Positions 17,210-25,772 are shown, numbered from the stretch's first letter. The stretch: 37,401 nt of DNA from Oligoflexia bacterium (GCA_903867855.1 CAIPTA010000150.1:1-37401), one strand, 5' to 3'. Made by a program: numbers and translations. The notes: generated by a model not told the origin, from the letters alone.

Positions 17210-19075
17210 GTGAAATTTTCCAAAGAAGAAATTGATGCTATATATGCCCTCACGGAAAAAATCACCGGTACATGCCAGCAAGGCGTGTTTCGCAAGGATA
17301 TTCTAGTAAGTAATGTGGAGAGAAGAGTGAGAGCTCTTAATTGTGCCTCTCTCGCAGAGTATCTTTTGTGGGTGCAGAAAAATCCAGGGGAGTATTCTCA
17401 GCTTCTATCAGCTTTAACAATTCACACCACCTCCTGGCTTAGGGAATCGCCGCATTTCGATTTTATTGAGAAGCATATTAAGAATAAGCTGAGTGAGGGT
17501 ATCAGCCATTTTCGTATCTATTCCGCGGCATGTTCCTCAGGCGAAGAGGTGTTCTCGCTAGCTTTAGTTCTTTGGCAGTTGAGATTGGAGCACAAGGAAA
17601 CTTTTGATTTCGAAATCTTTGGCACTGATATTGATCCGCTTTGCATCTCACGCGCGACCGAATCAATTTATACATCAGATGCGATGAGGCAAATTCCAAC
17701 GCGCTATCATTCTTACCTGCTTACGGGGTCGGGCCCTTATGAAGGAAAATTTACTTTAATAGAGGATATCCGGAAGCGATGCACCTTCTCGCTTAAGAGT
17801 TTAACGGATCCAAAATCCTATGGAGCTGAGAATTTTGATATCGTGATGTGCCGAAATGCGCTCATCTATTTTTCTCCGAAAGAGGTCGACAAGATATGTC
17901 AGCGCCTCGCCTCTGATTTAAAGATTGGTGGAATGTTTGTGCTCGGCCATAGTGAAGCATTTGCAGAGCAACCCAATTATTTGGAAGCATTGGGTAATGC
18001 TGTTTATGTGAAAAGTGCAAAAGTGGAAAAGCGTATTTCTCGCATGAAATTATCTCACGCGCTAGTGGTGGATGATTCACGCACAATTCGCGCTCAGATT
18101 GGTAAGATTTTGCGGAGTAAGGGATTCCAAGTCACGGAGGCAGCTTCTGCCGCTGATGCGGATGCCGTGTCTGCGAGTAAACGATTTGATCTCATTACCC
18201 TTGATATTCATATGCCGGGAGAAAATGGGATCTCTTGGATGAAGCGTAAGCGCCAAGAGGGTCTACGCTCGCCGATCTTAATCGTGAGCGATTCTACTCC
18301 GGAAGAAGCAGAAAAAGTGTTTGGCGCATTAGAAAATGGTGCCGATGATTATATCCTAAAAGGACGCTTGAGTAGCGACCAGGCGGCCATTGCTGAACTT
18401 TTCATTGAATTGTCGCAATCGAATGAAATGCGAGAGGCCTCGCAGCAAAGTTCTCTATATGCTTTACCGAAATACAATGGTGATCAGAGGCCCGAGATAG
18501 TCTTGATTGGAGCGAGCACTGGTGGCCCTGAAGCACTCGGGAAATTACTTTCTGCTTTCCCGATTGATGCGCCCCCCGTGGTGGTTGTGCAGCATATCTG
18601 TCATGAATTTTCACCACAGTTCGCTGATCGAATGGCATTAATTTCTGGATTAAAGCCTGGCGAGCCCTCAGAGACGAAAGCCTTGGAACGTGGTCATATC
18701 TATCTCTCTAGAGGGGATTATCACTTGGAGCTAGTGCAGCGTGGTTCGGAGCTCTATCTACAAAAGCAGTTGTCAGAGAAGCAATCCGGCCATAGACCCT
18801 CCGTCGATATTCTTTTTCAGTCAGCCGCAAAATGCCAAATAGAGAAATTGGCGGTTTTGCTAACAGGAATGGGTGCGGATGGCGCTAAGGGAATGCTTGA
18901 GTTATTTCGCTCGCAGCATTCGTATAATCTTGTGCAGAATGAAGCAAGTTGCGTTGTCTTCGGCATGCCCAAGGTGGCCATCGATTTGGGCGCTGCCCAT
19001 TTTGTGGCGAATATCGCGGATCTCCGGGCGGAGATTATTCATCGCATTAAATTGAAAAGCCAAAAGGCCGCTTGA
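17210..19075 (+). CDS. CheR-receiver-CheB fusion (adaptation methyltransferase + methylesterase)
   Basis: 621 residues from GTG 17210, four bases after the MCP stop. Residues ~1-275: CheR, with the SAM-binding FRIYSAACSSGEEVFSLAL, FGTDIDPLCISRA and the family motif DIVMCRNALIYFS; it methylates receptor glutamates. Residues ~282-400: receiver domain (ALVVDDSRTIR, Asp in LITLDIHMPGENG, VSDST, YILKGR). Residues ~437-615: CheB methylesterase with Ser in IGASTGGPEAL, His in VVVQHIC and Asp in LLTGMGADGAKGM. All catalytic residues seem present. An internal ATG at 18044 begins MKLSHALVVDD, exactly where a free CheB would start, so the fusion likely arose by loss of a cheR stop. Normally CheR and CheB are separate; the known CheB-CheR fusions usually have the other order. 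Confidence 0.93.
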   Translation: MKFSKEEIDAIYALTEKITGTCQQGVFRKDILVSNVERRVRALNCASLAEYLLWVQKNPGEYSQLLSALTIHTTSWLRESPHFDFIEKHIKNKLSEGISHFRIYSAACSSGEEVFSLALVLWQLRLEHKETFDFEIFGTDIDPLCISRATESIYTSDAMRQIPTRYHSYLLTGSGPYEGKFTLIEDIRKRCTFSLKSLTDPKSYGAENFDIVMCRNALIYFSPKEVDKICQRLASDLKIGGMFVLGHSEAFAEQPNYLEALGNAVYVKSAKVEKRISRMKLSHALVVDDSRTIRAQIGKILRSKGFQVTEAASAADADAVSASKRFDLITLDIHMPGENGISWMKRKRQEGLRSPILIVSDSTPEEAEKVFGALENGADDYILKGRLSSDQAAIAELFIELSQSNEMREASQQSSLYALPKYNGDQRPEIVLIGASTGGPEALGKLLSAFPIDAPPVVVVQHICHEFSPQFADRMALISGLKPGEPSETKALERGHIYLSRGDYHLELVQRGSELYLQKQLSEKQSGHRPSVDILFQSAAKCQIEKLAVLLTGMGADGAKGMLELFRSQHSYNLVQNEASCVVFGMPKVAIDLGAAHFVANIADLRAEIIHRIKLKSQKAA

Positions 19076-19163
19076 TTTTTCAGGCTAATTTTTGTCAAAT
19101 AATAAAAGAATTTTCAAAAAAATATTTCGCTAAGAATGCTGCTGCAAAATCCGAATAAGCATT

Positions 19164-19565
19164 ATGGGTATTCTTTCGAAACCGTTCTTACTGAGCCTTC
19201 TTCTAGGGGGCTTCGCCACTAGTCAAATTGTCTATTCCGCTGAACTCAGCGAGAAAGAAAAGAAAGAATGTACCCAGCGGGTGATTAGCCGCATAAAAAT
19301 TACGAGTACCTGTAGTTTTGGTGCTGATACGGTGAATGCCGCAGCCAGCAAGGCTTTGGAAGATAGCACTAGCCAAGATAGTATATCCTGTAGCGACGAT
19401 AGAATTATCATTGTAACTTGTGTCGATTTCGACAGTGTCAACCGAGAGGCAAGCAATGGTGAAATCCTTCTAGACAGTAATCTCGATGCAGCGAATGCGG
19501 TGCACTGCTTAGCTCAGAAGATCGTAGAGCAATTAGAATCAGCCAAGGTTTTAAGCAAAAAATAA
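19164..19565 (+). CDS. Small exported protein, unknown
   Basis: 133 residues beginning with a signal peptide (SKPFLLSLLLGGFATSQIVYS, cleavage near AEL). The mature part has five Cys (KECTQ, STCSF, ISCSD, VTCVD, VHCLA) and repeated Ser/Asp stretches; I do not recognise a family. It lies 88 bases after the CheR-CheB fusion on the same strand and could be a late gene of that transcript or have its own promoter in the AT-rich gap. No strong ribosome-binding site is visible (ATAAGCATT before ATG), so the exact start is moderately uncertain. Confidence 0.65.
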   Translation: MGILSKPFLLSLLLGGFATSQIVYSAELSEKEKKECTQRVISRIKITSTCSFGADTVNAAASKALEDSTSQDSISCSDDRIIIVTCVDFDSVNREASNGEILLDSNLDAANAVHCLAQKIVEQLESAKVLSKK

Positions 19566-19658
19566 ATTCTCTCATTTAGAAGATGGAATTTATTTCCGAA
19601 AGAGAAATTGATTCGAAACTCGAATCGAGTAAACGAAAAATGTAGGAGATAGTGAAGA

Positions 19659-19844
19659 ATGAGAACGAAATTTGAGATTGATGCAGGCGATCGAAATAAA
19701 AAAGATGAATTTTTTCGTAAGATCCGAGATACGGTTCCAAAGGCTATTGTTGCAGGCAATACCGTAGACATTGATTCCGCAGAGGCTGGTAAGGTGGTTT
19801 CCATCATCGAAAAGGTTGGCGTTAGATTTAAAAAGGTTTCATAA
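19659..19844 (+). CDS. 61-residue cytoplasmic protein, unknown
   Basis: A short gene with AGGAG upstream of the ATG and a strong intrinsic terminator starting 12 bases after the stop, which argues it is real despite its size. The product is charged (pI near neutral to basic): DAGDRNKKDEFFRKIRDTV followed by IVAGNTVDIDSAEAGKVVSI, ending GVRFKKVS. Predicted alternation of helix and strand suggests a small folded alpha/beta domain rather than a toxin or membrane peptide. No family recognised. It sits between the chemosensory operon and the Hpt-like gene. Confidence 0.7.
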   Translation: MRTKFEIDAGDRNKKDEFFRKIRDTVPKAIVAGNTVDIDSAEAGKVVSIIEKVGVRFKKVS

Positions 19845-19856
19845 AAGATTCCTTTT

Positions 19857-19908
19857 GGGGGGAGCATCCACTTAGAGCCTAGGTGTTTGATGCTTCCCCC
19901 CTTTTTTT
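19857..19908 (+). terminator. Strong intrinsic terminator
   Basis: GGGGGGAGCATC pairs with GATGCTTCCCCCC (one bulged T) around a 20-base loop, followed by seven T. It closes the transcript containing the 61-residue gene and possibly the whole chemosensory operon. Confidence 0.9.
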
Positions 19909-19980
19909 GTTCATTTTTCGATTGAATAAGTGATTCTGATGGCGAAGAATTAAGGGAAAGCGAATTTAAAGGGAGATAAA

Positions 19981-20412
19981 ATGGAAACTGATCCAGAAAT
20001 GCTTGATGCCTTCGCGGAAGAGATTTTAGCCATCAAGGCCGAGCTGGATCCCATTATGCTTTCCATGAAAGCGCCCGAGCATAATCCAGCGCTCTTCGAA
20101 AAATTTGGACAAGTGATAGATCGTATCTACGGCACTGCGGCTACGATGGGTTTTATGGAAGTGGCTGCCTATTGTCGTACGATGAAAAGCATTAGCTATA
20201 AGTGCAGTCAGTCGGAGAATAGCTATGCTATCGGTAAAGTGAAGGTCATGTGCCAGAATGCCTATGGGCTACTGGAAAAATTTTCCAAGATTATCAAAAA
20301 TCCAACCGAAGTAAAAAAGATTCAATATTCGATGCAGAAAGATCGCGAAGCCGCAGACGCACTGGAGAAGAATCTGTTCAGTAATATTGTGCGCGCTTCT
20401 TCTAAGACCTAA
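19981..20412 (+). CDS. Hpt-like helical protein lacking the phosphoacceptor His
   Basis: 143 residues, mostly helical, no signal peptide. Residues ~1-75 follow the Hpt pattern seen in CheA P1: LDAFAEEILAIKAELDPIML, then FGQVIDRIYGTAATMGFMEV. In an Hpt domain the core is H-x-L-K-G-S-A; here it reads D47-R-I-Y-G-T-A, so Asp occupies the His position and Tyr the Lys. It could be a non-phosphorylatable mimic or inhibitor that docks receiver domains or CheA, but this is inference. GGGAGAT lies before the ATG. It follows the chemosensory cluster on the same strand after a terminator, so it is probably transcribed independently. Confidence 0.65.
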   Translation: METDPEMLDAFAEEILAIKAELDPIMLSMKAPEHNPALFEKFGQVIDRIYGTAATMGFMEVAAYCRTMKSISYKCSQSENSYAIGKVKVMCQNAYGLLEKFSKIIKNPTEVKKIQYSMQKDREAADALEKNLFSNIVRASSKT

Positions 20413-20449
20413 AGTATTGGTTCACTTTTTCTCGTATGTCAGCTGCCAT

Positions 20450-21349
20450 TTATTCTCCTCGAGCATCAGAATCATAATTATTGCCGGCAGCGCCTAAAAA
20501 GCGGGGATTACTTTGTAGGCCATCTGCAGTTTGTGTATTCGGCGAATGAATCACGCGCTGTAGATCACGATCTATGGATGGAATCAATTTCTGTGCCCAA
20601 GCATTAGTTGCCGTGGATGGGTAGTGGTAGCCATCTGAGCCAATTTTATTAATATCGGTCGATGCCAAGCTAGAAATATAGTGGCAGCCACCGGATTGAT
20701 CCACTTGTTCACTTAGCTCCGAATCAACCTGTTCCTCCAGCACTCGATCGTAGTTGGAACTTCCCGGCACTGCTCCGGATAACTTTGTATACTTTCTCAG
20801 CCAGTCTGCAGGAGCACGATGAGAAATCCTAACGTTTGGAGGACCAATCCAGGTACAATGAAAACCAGCCTTACGAATCCGCTCTACAAAGGCACGGTTA
20901 CGAGAACTCGCGCCGCTTCCATCCCAGAGCATATTTGCCCCGGCAAGAATCAATAGAATTTTTGGTCCATTGCTATTGCAGTGGCTAAGCTGGCCTTCGA
21001 TCGACTGAATGGGAATATTATCTTCTCCATTCGGCACATTAAATCCATTTTGGTTTACGGCACGTCCGTCGTTCTCAATAGTGGTTACTTCATAGGGCGC
21101 GGGACCACCCTTCGACCAAGAAGCAACGTTACTTCCACCTACGAGCTTAGAATACACAGAAAATTCAGGGAGCTCCTGGCGAATATGACGGTGCACTGTT
21201 TCGCCAAATCCTGTTTTACCCTGAGCATTGGGTGCCGTGAGACCCTCAGAGTCTGTGAGTATTACTACGCAGCCCTCCGCATTTTCCTCCGCTGCAAAAG
21301 AAGTGTTGGAAAAAATACTCATCACTGTGAAAAAAAAGATAATTTTCAT
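20450..21349 (-). CDS. Exported SGNH-hydrolase-like protein (copy 2 of tandem)
   Basis: 299 residues with a signal peptide (IIFFFTVMSIFSNTSFA). SGNH/GDSL-like blocks: block I CVVILTDSEGL (Ser in T-D-S), Gly block KLVGGSN, block III-like ILLILAGANML, CTWIGPPNVR, and block V GSDGYHYPST with the Asp-x-x-His pair. Most residues of an SGNH esterase are therefore present, though block III has Ala-Asn-Met rather than the common Gly-x-Asn-Asp. Expected role: extracytoplasmic esterase/acetyl-esterase, possibly on polysaccharide or peptidoglycan; substrate unknown. The C-terminal ~50 residues are an Asn/Ser-rich tail. Three bases downstream of the first tandem copy, so co-transcribed. Confidence 0.8.
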   Translation of the reverse strand: MKIIFFFTVMSIFSNTSFAAEENAEGCVVILTDSEGLTAPNAQGKTGFGETVHRHIRQELPEFSVYSKLVGGSNVASWSKGGPAPYEVTTIENDGRAVNQNGFNVPNGEDNIPIQSIEGQLSHCNSNGPKILLILAGANMLWDGSGASSRNRAFVERIRKAGFHCTWIGPPNVRISHRAPADWLRKYTKLSGAVPGSSNYDRVLEEQVDSELSEQVDQSGGCHYISSLASTDINKIGSDGYHYPSTATNAWAQKLIPSIDRDLQRVIHSPNTQTADGLQSNPRFLGAAGNNYDSDARGE

Positions 21350-21352
21350 TTG

Positions 21353-22024
21353 CTACTCCAATTGCCCATCAATTTGATTCGCCCAATAAGCGCCTGCGTC
21401 TGCAGTGCGATGCACTCCATCTACGGTTTCGTTTCCTACTGTTCCCGGAGCAGTGGACGCGCGGCTATCTATAAAGGAACAATCCGTGCCCACTGCAGAG
21501 AGGAGAGAATCGTAGAAGCCTGCTAAATTAGCTTCTTCCGTAGCCACTCTTCCCACTGGAAAGCCCACCGACTGATCTGCGCGTAAATGGGGCGGGCCGA
21601 TCCAATCACAAGTACCATGGGCTCTAACCAAATCTGCCATCGTTTTATAATCGGCTGTTACCTGCGGCGACATGAGTGAATTGGTACCGAGAGCAATAAT
21701 CACTCGTGCATCGGAATTGACAGAGAGAATCGAACTTAAAGTTAGCATTTTGCCATCGCCGCCACAGGGTGCGAGTGCGGGATTCGCAGGGGAGATCCAT
21801 TGGCAAATTTGGTGAGTAGGGTTTGTTCCGCTGAGCCAGTGGCTCGGGGCACTGGAGACTGCACAGTAGAGCGTGACAGTATTTTTCTTGGCAAGATTTG
21901 CATAGAGAGTCTGGCCGAAGGAACCACAGCTTAGGGAGTCTCCGATCACTACAATATTCGCAGCCACCGCGCTGCAACCGAACAAAAGGCTACTCAGTAA
22001 AATACTAAAACATTTTAATCGCAT
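21353..22024 (-). CDS. Exported SGNH hydrolase (copy 1 of tandem)
   Basis: 223 residues from ATG 22024, chosen because AAGGTGGG lies upstream and a signal peptide follows (FSILLSSLLFGCSAVAA); a Cys in the hydrophobic segment could also allow a lipobox (LLFGC). Block I ANIVVIGDSLSCG, block III IIALGTNSL and block V ETVDGVHRTADAG give Ser, Asn and Asp/His of the SGNH active site. It shares CDWIGPPHLR with CTWIGPPNVR of the neighbouring gene, showing the two are paralogues. Likely periplasmic or outer-surface esterase. First gene of a two-gene operon; divergent from the gene at 22131. Confidence 0.85.
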   Translation of the reverse strand: MRLKCFSILLSSLLFGCSAVAANIVVIGDSLSCGSFGQTLYANLAKKNTVTLYCAVSSAPSHWLSGTNPTHQICQWISPANPALAPCGGDGKMLTLSSILSVNSDARVIIALGTNSLMSPQVTADYKTMADLVRAHGTCDWIGPPHLRADQSVGFPVGRVATEEANLAGFYDSLLSAVGTDCSFIDSRASTAPGTVGNETVDGVHRTADAGAYWANQIDGQLE

Positions 22025-22130
22025 GTCTATTGGCCCACCTTCTGAAATGCTCTCTCGGTTAGCGTGTATATGCAAGGGTAAATCAGGCGGCTTTTCTTAA
22101 CAGGGGAGGCAGAGTTGCCGATAAGAAGGA

Positions 22131-23498
22131 ATGTCTATCGTTCTATTTTTTCTGTTAAGCGTGAGAGCCATTGTTGTGGAGGCTAATTCGGATTTCACTC
22201 CCTATGTGTTTCGCTCCAGCGTTGTAAATGCACGCACGGATTTAGATAAGAAATTTGTGCAAAGGAATTGGAACTCTAGCCTAGCTCCAATCACCGAATA
22301 TTCTCCAGATGACGATACTACGATTCGTTTATTTACAGAAGTGGCCGATTTTATCAAAACAGCCCGTGCCCATAACGGTGCTGGCCCGGAAGATGCTTTA
22401 TATTTTCAGTGCAATGCTCCAACGTTAAATATTTCCTCGATAGGTGCTGGCGGCAGCGAATCATGCAAAGCCCTTCAATCGCAGCTCACTCTAACTTCCA
22501 CCGCGATTGATCGAGCCTGTTCGCTCGTGGAGATGCCAGAGCGAATCGGAGCCCAGGTGCCTATTGCGACGCTTGATCCCGCAAAACTACAAAGCCTCGA
22601 AACACAAGTTCCAGTGCTGCTCGCCCCTGAGCTACAGTTAAGCTTCCCTTCGAATGTAGTACCCATTGCTCATGCGAGCACTTTGCGATCAGCGCTCCGC
22701 AAAATTTTTGTAGATGCGATTTCGATCCAAGTGGATTCGGCCATCGCGCAAAGCACTAAAGCGATCGCTCAACTGAAGAACGGTAATTGTGGTGAAACAG
22801 CAGCATTGAGTGGTGATCTGGATGCATCGCTACAGGCCCTTCAGCGAGCAAAAGTATTTCTCTTAAATACCAAGACGATCTCCTGCGCGAACTTGCCTTA
22901 TCCAAGTCTTACCAAAACAGAGCGCGAAATATTTTCCATGTACTACGGCATGCTTAGCTGGAGAAATCGTGGTGGCGGGCCGTGGAAATTGGATGGCACA
23001 AATACAGCACGGCGCACTTGGGCTGGAATTCCATTTTCGCTAATCGCACAGATCAATGGATCTAAAAATGGCTCCGATATTGGGGCTGCCATGGTTCAAC
23101 GTTTGCAGCTGCAGGGTTGGAAGAAGTGGTGGAATATGGGCCAAAATGGTGCGAGCGATAAGTACGCTGATCTCATGAATATGACGGAGCGAGGAGTTTA
23201 TCAGATCGGAGTGGGGAGTCCTTATTCCCTGGGTGGTCTCTTTGGTGGAGCCTCTGCCGAACAAATTCTTCACGATGAGGGTTTTTCTACAGAAATCTGG
23301 CGCATGGCTGGAATGCAATTCGGCAACTGCTATTACGACGCTCAACTAGTGAATAAAACGGAACATATTGGCGACAATTGGCCCGCTCCGCTCGTGCAAT
23401 TCCTGGATGGCAATACGAGCATGGCTGAGCTTTGTGCTGGTGCTGTGTTCGGCCTCGGCCTTAGCAAAACGCTGCTACAAAATCAAAGCTGTCACTAA
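22131..23498 (+). CDS. Exported protein of unknown function, possible muramidase-like C-terminus
   Basis: 455 residues with an N-terminal hydrophobic segment that looks like a signal peptide (SIVLFFLLSVRAIVVEA). The mid part (~90-260) is Ala/Leu/Gln-rich helix with several Cys. The C-terminal ~180 residues are Gly/Trp-rich: MYYGMLSWRNRGGGPWKLDG, RLQLQGWKKWWNMGQNG and GMQFGNCYYD. I do not recognise the family; no catalytic motif is certain, and the muramidase idea is only a thought from the Trp/Tyr-rich pattern. AAGAAGGA abuts the ATG, so a slightly later start is possible. Divergent from the SGNH pair. Confidence 0.65.
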   Translation: MSIVLFFLLSVRAIVVEANSDFTPYVFRSSVVNARTDLDKKFVQRNWNSSLAPITEYSPDDDTTIRLFTEVADFIKTARAHNGAGPEDALYFQCNAPTLNISSIGAGGSESCKALQSQLTLTSTAIDRACSLVEMPERIGAQVPIATLDPAKLQSLETQVPVLLAPELQLSFPSNVVPIAHASTLRSALRKIFVDAISIQVDSAIAQSTKAIAQLKNGNCGETAALSGDLDASLQALQRAKVFLLNTKTISCANLPYPSLTKTEREIFSMYYGMLSWRNRGGGPWKLDGTNTARRTWAGIPFSLIAQINGSKNGSDIGAAMVQRLQLQGWKKWWNMGQNGASDKYADLMNMTERGVYQIGVGSPYSLGGLFGGASAEQILHDEGFSTEIWRMAGMQFGNCYYDAQLVNKTEHIGDNWPAPLVQFLDGNTSMAELCAGAVFGLGLSKTLLQNQSCH

Positions 23499-23508
23499 GC
23501 GAAGCGAT

Positions 23509-23537
23509 TTGACATGTTGCATTAGTATTGCTAAAAG
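23509..23537 (+). promoter_or_regulatory. Candidate sigma-70 promoter before the Lcl-like gene
   Basis: TTGACA at 23509-23514, a 17-base spacer and TAAAAG at 23532-23537. The expected transcription start falls on or next to the ATG at 23544, so the mRNA would be leaderless or nearly so; no ribosome-binding site is seen before that ATG, which fits. Confidence 0.45.
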
Positions 23538-23543
23538 CTGCCC

Positions 23544-24014
23544 ATGATCAAACTTCTACTCGTAGTCTTTCTTGTGATCCCTTTCCACGCCTTTGCCGAT
23601 GGGGATCTGCACATTGCCAATAGTGGTGCCGCTTTTATTCTTGATGCTAGCAACCAGAAACTTTCGCCCGCCTATCGTGATCAGGCTGGCCGTGTGTGGG
23701 GGAGTGGTTCGAAGAGCGTAGTAAAAAACCAGTATGAAGCTGCTGACTTTTGCAAACGCCTGGGGGCTCGATTGCCGAGCGTAGATGATTTCAATGATCT
23801 GGCAAAGCAGCTTGGTAATAATTCCGGGCCTGGTTATAGCCCATTATCGGATGATTATGTCACTCCCGTGCTACCGAATTTTATTTCTGGAAATTACTGG
23901 GCCTCCGATGTTTCGAAATATAACGGCATTGGCTATGAATTCTCGGCGACCGATGGCTACATTGGCGTCACTTCGAGTGGTAATGCGAATCCCGTAATTT
24001 GCATCTCTCTATAA
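23544..24014 (+). CDS. Exported Lcl/DUF1566-like domain protein
   Basis: 156 residues with a signal peptide (IKLLLVVFLVIPFHAFA). The mature domain has YEAADFCKRLGARLPSVDDF and, later, SGNYWASDVSKYNG, the 'lects-like' signature of DUF1566 / Legionella Lcl C-terminal domains and the related FGE-sulfatase fold, in which the Cys-Arg-Leu-Pro segment and the YWASD strand are the hallmarks. Such domains mediate surface binding or adhesion. Small size suggests only the domain itself. Its 3' end is only 2 bases before the next gene's start, indicating an operon. Confidence 0.7.
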   Translation: MIKLLLVVFLVIPFHAFADGDLHIANSGAAFILDASNQKLSPAYRDQAGRVWGSGSKSVVKNQYEAADFCKRLGARLPSVDDFNDLAKQLGNNSGPGYSPLSDDYVTPVLPNFISGNYWASDVSKYNGIGYEFSATDGYIGVTSSGNANPVICISL

Positions 24015-24016
24015 GT

Positions 24017-24895
24017 ATGATGAGGATTCGATTACTTCTAGTTCTATGCTTTGGGCTCGTGGCCTGCGCTTCGAAGCCCGTGCTAAATAATTCTCTCGTT
24101 CGGCCGTGGGATGCCAAGCTAGCTCAAGAGTCGCTTAGCTCCAAACCTTATATTGCGCATTATTCCAGGGGCAACTATGAACTACTCTATCTGGCCACTC
24201 ACCACGAGAATGATCCAACCAATAATCCCGTGCAACTCATTAATGAACTATTTAAACAATTCCAATTTAATTTTATTCTAATTGAATCCATTCCGCACAG
24301 CGAGGGCGAGAATCCGCAGTGGTTTGTGCAAAAAGCAATGGGCAGTATAAAAACAGATATTGTTGAGGGCGGAGAGCCAGTATATACGGGCTATCTTGCG
24401 AGCTTTAGGCATCTCCCTTTCGCGGGTGCAGAGATGTCGCATAAGGAGATATTTCTGGGATTAGAGGCTAGGGGCTATACCGATATTGATATTCTAGGAT
24501 TTTATCTCGTGCGCCAGATCCCAAGTTGGCGACAAGAGGGCCAAAATAAAAATGGTCTTTTGGTGAGAAACGCACCAGCATTCTTACATTCCTTCTGTGC
24601 TAATTTTGGCATCCCGGCAGCCAGTTGTCCTAAGCTCGAGCAGATTGACGCTTGGTATAGAAGAACAAGCGGCAAGCCACTAAGCGCGGATGTGGGGGAG
24701 GAGAGTAATCTCCTTAGAATGGCCACCACACTTGCGATCATGCGAGATGAATTCCTCCTACAGCTAATCCAGGATGCCTTAGTAAAATATAAAAAGGTGG
24801 CGGTGGTTTACGATGGGATTCACTTTCTCACTTTGAAAACCAGCCTTGAGGCGTATTTCGGCAAACTAACAGGAGCCTACTCCATTGAAAACTAA
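24017..24895 (+). CDS. Lipoprotein, possibly TraB/Tiki-like or EreA-like superfamily
   Basis: 292 residues starting at tandem ATGs 24017/24020, two bases after the preceding stop. The N-terminus is a lipoprotein signal ([15 protein letters not shown], lipobox L-V-A-C), so it is lipid-anchored in a membrane. The body has [34 protein letters not shown], and near the end [15 protein letters not shown] His-rich start strand, an acidic strand end and a late His are the arrangement of the TraB/ChaN/Tiki/erythromycin-esterase-like superfamily, but the match is loose. Function unknown. Overlaps the VF530 gene by 11 bases. Confidence 0.65.
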   Translation: MMRIRLLLVLCFGLVACASKPVLNNSLVRPWDAKLAQESLSSKPYIAHYSRGNYELLYLATHHENDPTNNPVQLINELFKQFQFNFILIESIPHSEGENPQWFVQKAMGSIKTDIVEGGEPVYTGYLASFRHLPFAGAEMSHKEIFLGLEARGYTDIDILGFYLVRQIPSWRQEGQNKNGLLVRNAPAFLHSFCANFGIPAASCPKLEQIDAWYRRTSGKPLSADVGEESNLLRMATTLAIMRDEFLLQLIQDALVKYKKVAVVYDGIHFLTLKTSLEAYFGKLTGAYSIEN

Positions 24896-25118
24896 GGATC
24901 CTCTTGAAGGTATAACTCTAGAAAAATTGCTCACGATTCTGGTAGAGAAATACGGCTGGGAATATTTGGGAGACAGAGTGCGTATTAATTGTTTTCTAAG
25001 TAATCCAAGCGTTAAATCGAGCCTTACTTTCTTGCGCCGCACCCCTTGGGCTAGAGCGAAGGTGGAAGAAGTGTTTCTAGACTACCTTGCTGAGGAGAAG
25101 CGGCTAGGCTTTAAATAG
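24885..25118 (+). CDS. VF530-family DNA-binding protein
   Basis: 77 residues from TTG 24885, supported by AGGAG ten bases upstream. The sequence is nearly all family signature: [62 protein letters not shown]530 (DUF2132) proteins are small helical proteins described as DNA-binding, with undefined physiological role. The start overlaps the end of the lipoprotein gene, so it is translated from the same mRNA. The 3' end overlaps the convergent gene by 15 bases. Confidence 0.9.
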   Translation: MKTKDPLEGITLEKLLTILVEKYGWEYLGDRVRINCFLSNPSVKSSLTFLRRTPWARAKVEEVFLDYLAEEKRLGFK

Positions 25119-25703
25119 ACCTTTTGGGTTTGCCCCAAGGAAACACGCTTCGGTGAGTAGCTTCGGCGCTCTTGGAAACTTTTCGATTTCTCGTTTAGTA
25201 GCAATTCGAATGCCTCTCACAGAGTAAAATTCTGCGCTCATATCGCCAACATCATCATCACCATTGCGCCAATTCCATTTCCGAAAGCGTGAAAGAGGTA
25301 TTGGGCCAGCCCATTCGCAAAGGCTCATCTCGCCCTTCGTGTTAAAGTAAAAAGGAAAATAGCTTAGCGCGAGTTCATGCACACTTCTATAAATCGGCGG
25401 CCGCCAGGCAAGCAAAGTGGTATTGCTCTTTCCAATCGCTCCCCAATAGGAGTTTTCTCTGAAGAGCGCCACCACATGATCATCATCTCGGTGAGCTCGC
25501 AGATGCAAATGCTGTGGCTTATGCCCGATATGTTCTAAGGCTAGCGAAGCAAGCAATGCTCCCTCAAAACAATGCGCTTTTCGCTCAGCAAATACACGTT
25601 CCGCTGATCTACAATCATCTCCAGGATTATAAGGAATTGTTGAAATGAACTCCTGAATTTTCCATGGAGAAGTTAACTTGGAGAGTGCTTTCTCTAATTT
25701 CAT
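25104..25703 (-). CDS. Transglutaminase-like cysteine protein, cytoplasmic
   Basis: 199 residues without signal peptide. The layout fits a papain/transglutaminase-like fold: [20 protein letters not shown] supplies a Cys at the start of a helix, [20 protein letters not shown] a His on the following strand and then a polar residue. I know similar uncharacterised bacterial proteins with this C-H arrangement, but activity is unproven. The C-terminal part (~110-199) is Trp/Arg/Lys-rich. ATG 25703 opens the gene; its 3' end overlaps the VF530 gene convergently. Confidence 0.65.
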   Translation of the reverse strand: MKLEKALSKLTSPWKIQEFISTIPYNPGDDCRSAERVFAERKAHCFEGALLASLALEHIGHKPQHLHLRAHRDDDHVVALFRENSYWGAIGKSNTTLLAWRPPIYRSVHELALSYFPFYFNTKGEMSLCEWAGPIPLSRFRKWNWRNGDDDVGDMSAEFYSVRGIRIATKREIEKFPRAPKLLTEACFLGANPKGLFKA

Positions 25704-25751
25704 CTTGAAAGCTTAGCTTGAACTCTTTCTTCAATCTTTAAAAAAAGTGCT

Positions 25752-25772
25752 GTACTATTTTATTTATAGTAC
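25752..25772. promoter_or_regulatory. Inverted repeat upstream of the lysine-rich micro-gene
   Basis: GTACTAT and ATAGTAC flank a 7-base AT spacer, a perfect dyad 45 bases before the micro-gene start. It also creates TATAGT, which could be a -10 element. Likely operator or promoter core. Confidence 0.5.

Noticed and set aside
25736..25772. Full sigma-70 promoter for the lysine-rich micro-gene
   Set aside because: TATAGT and TACTAT are present in the dyad but no good -35 lies at 16-18 bases; only the dyad is reported.
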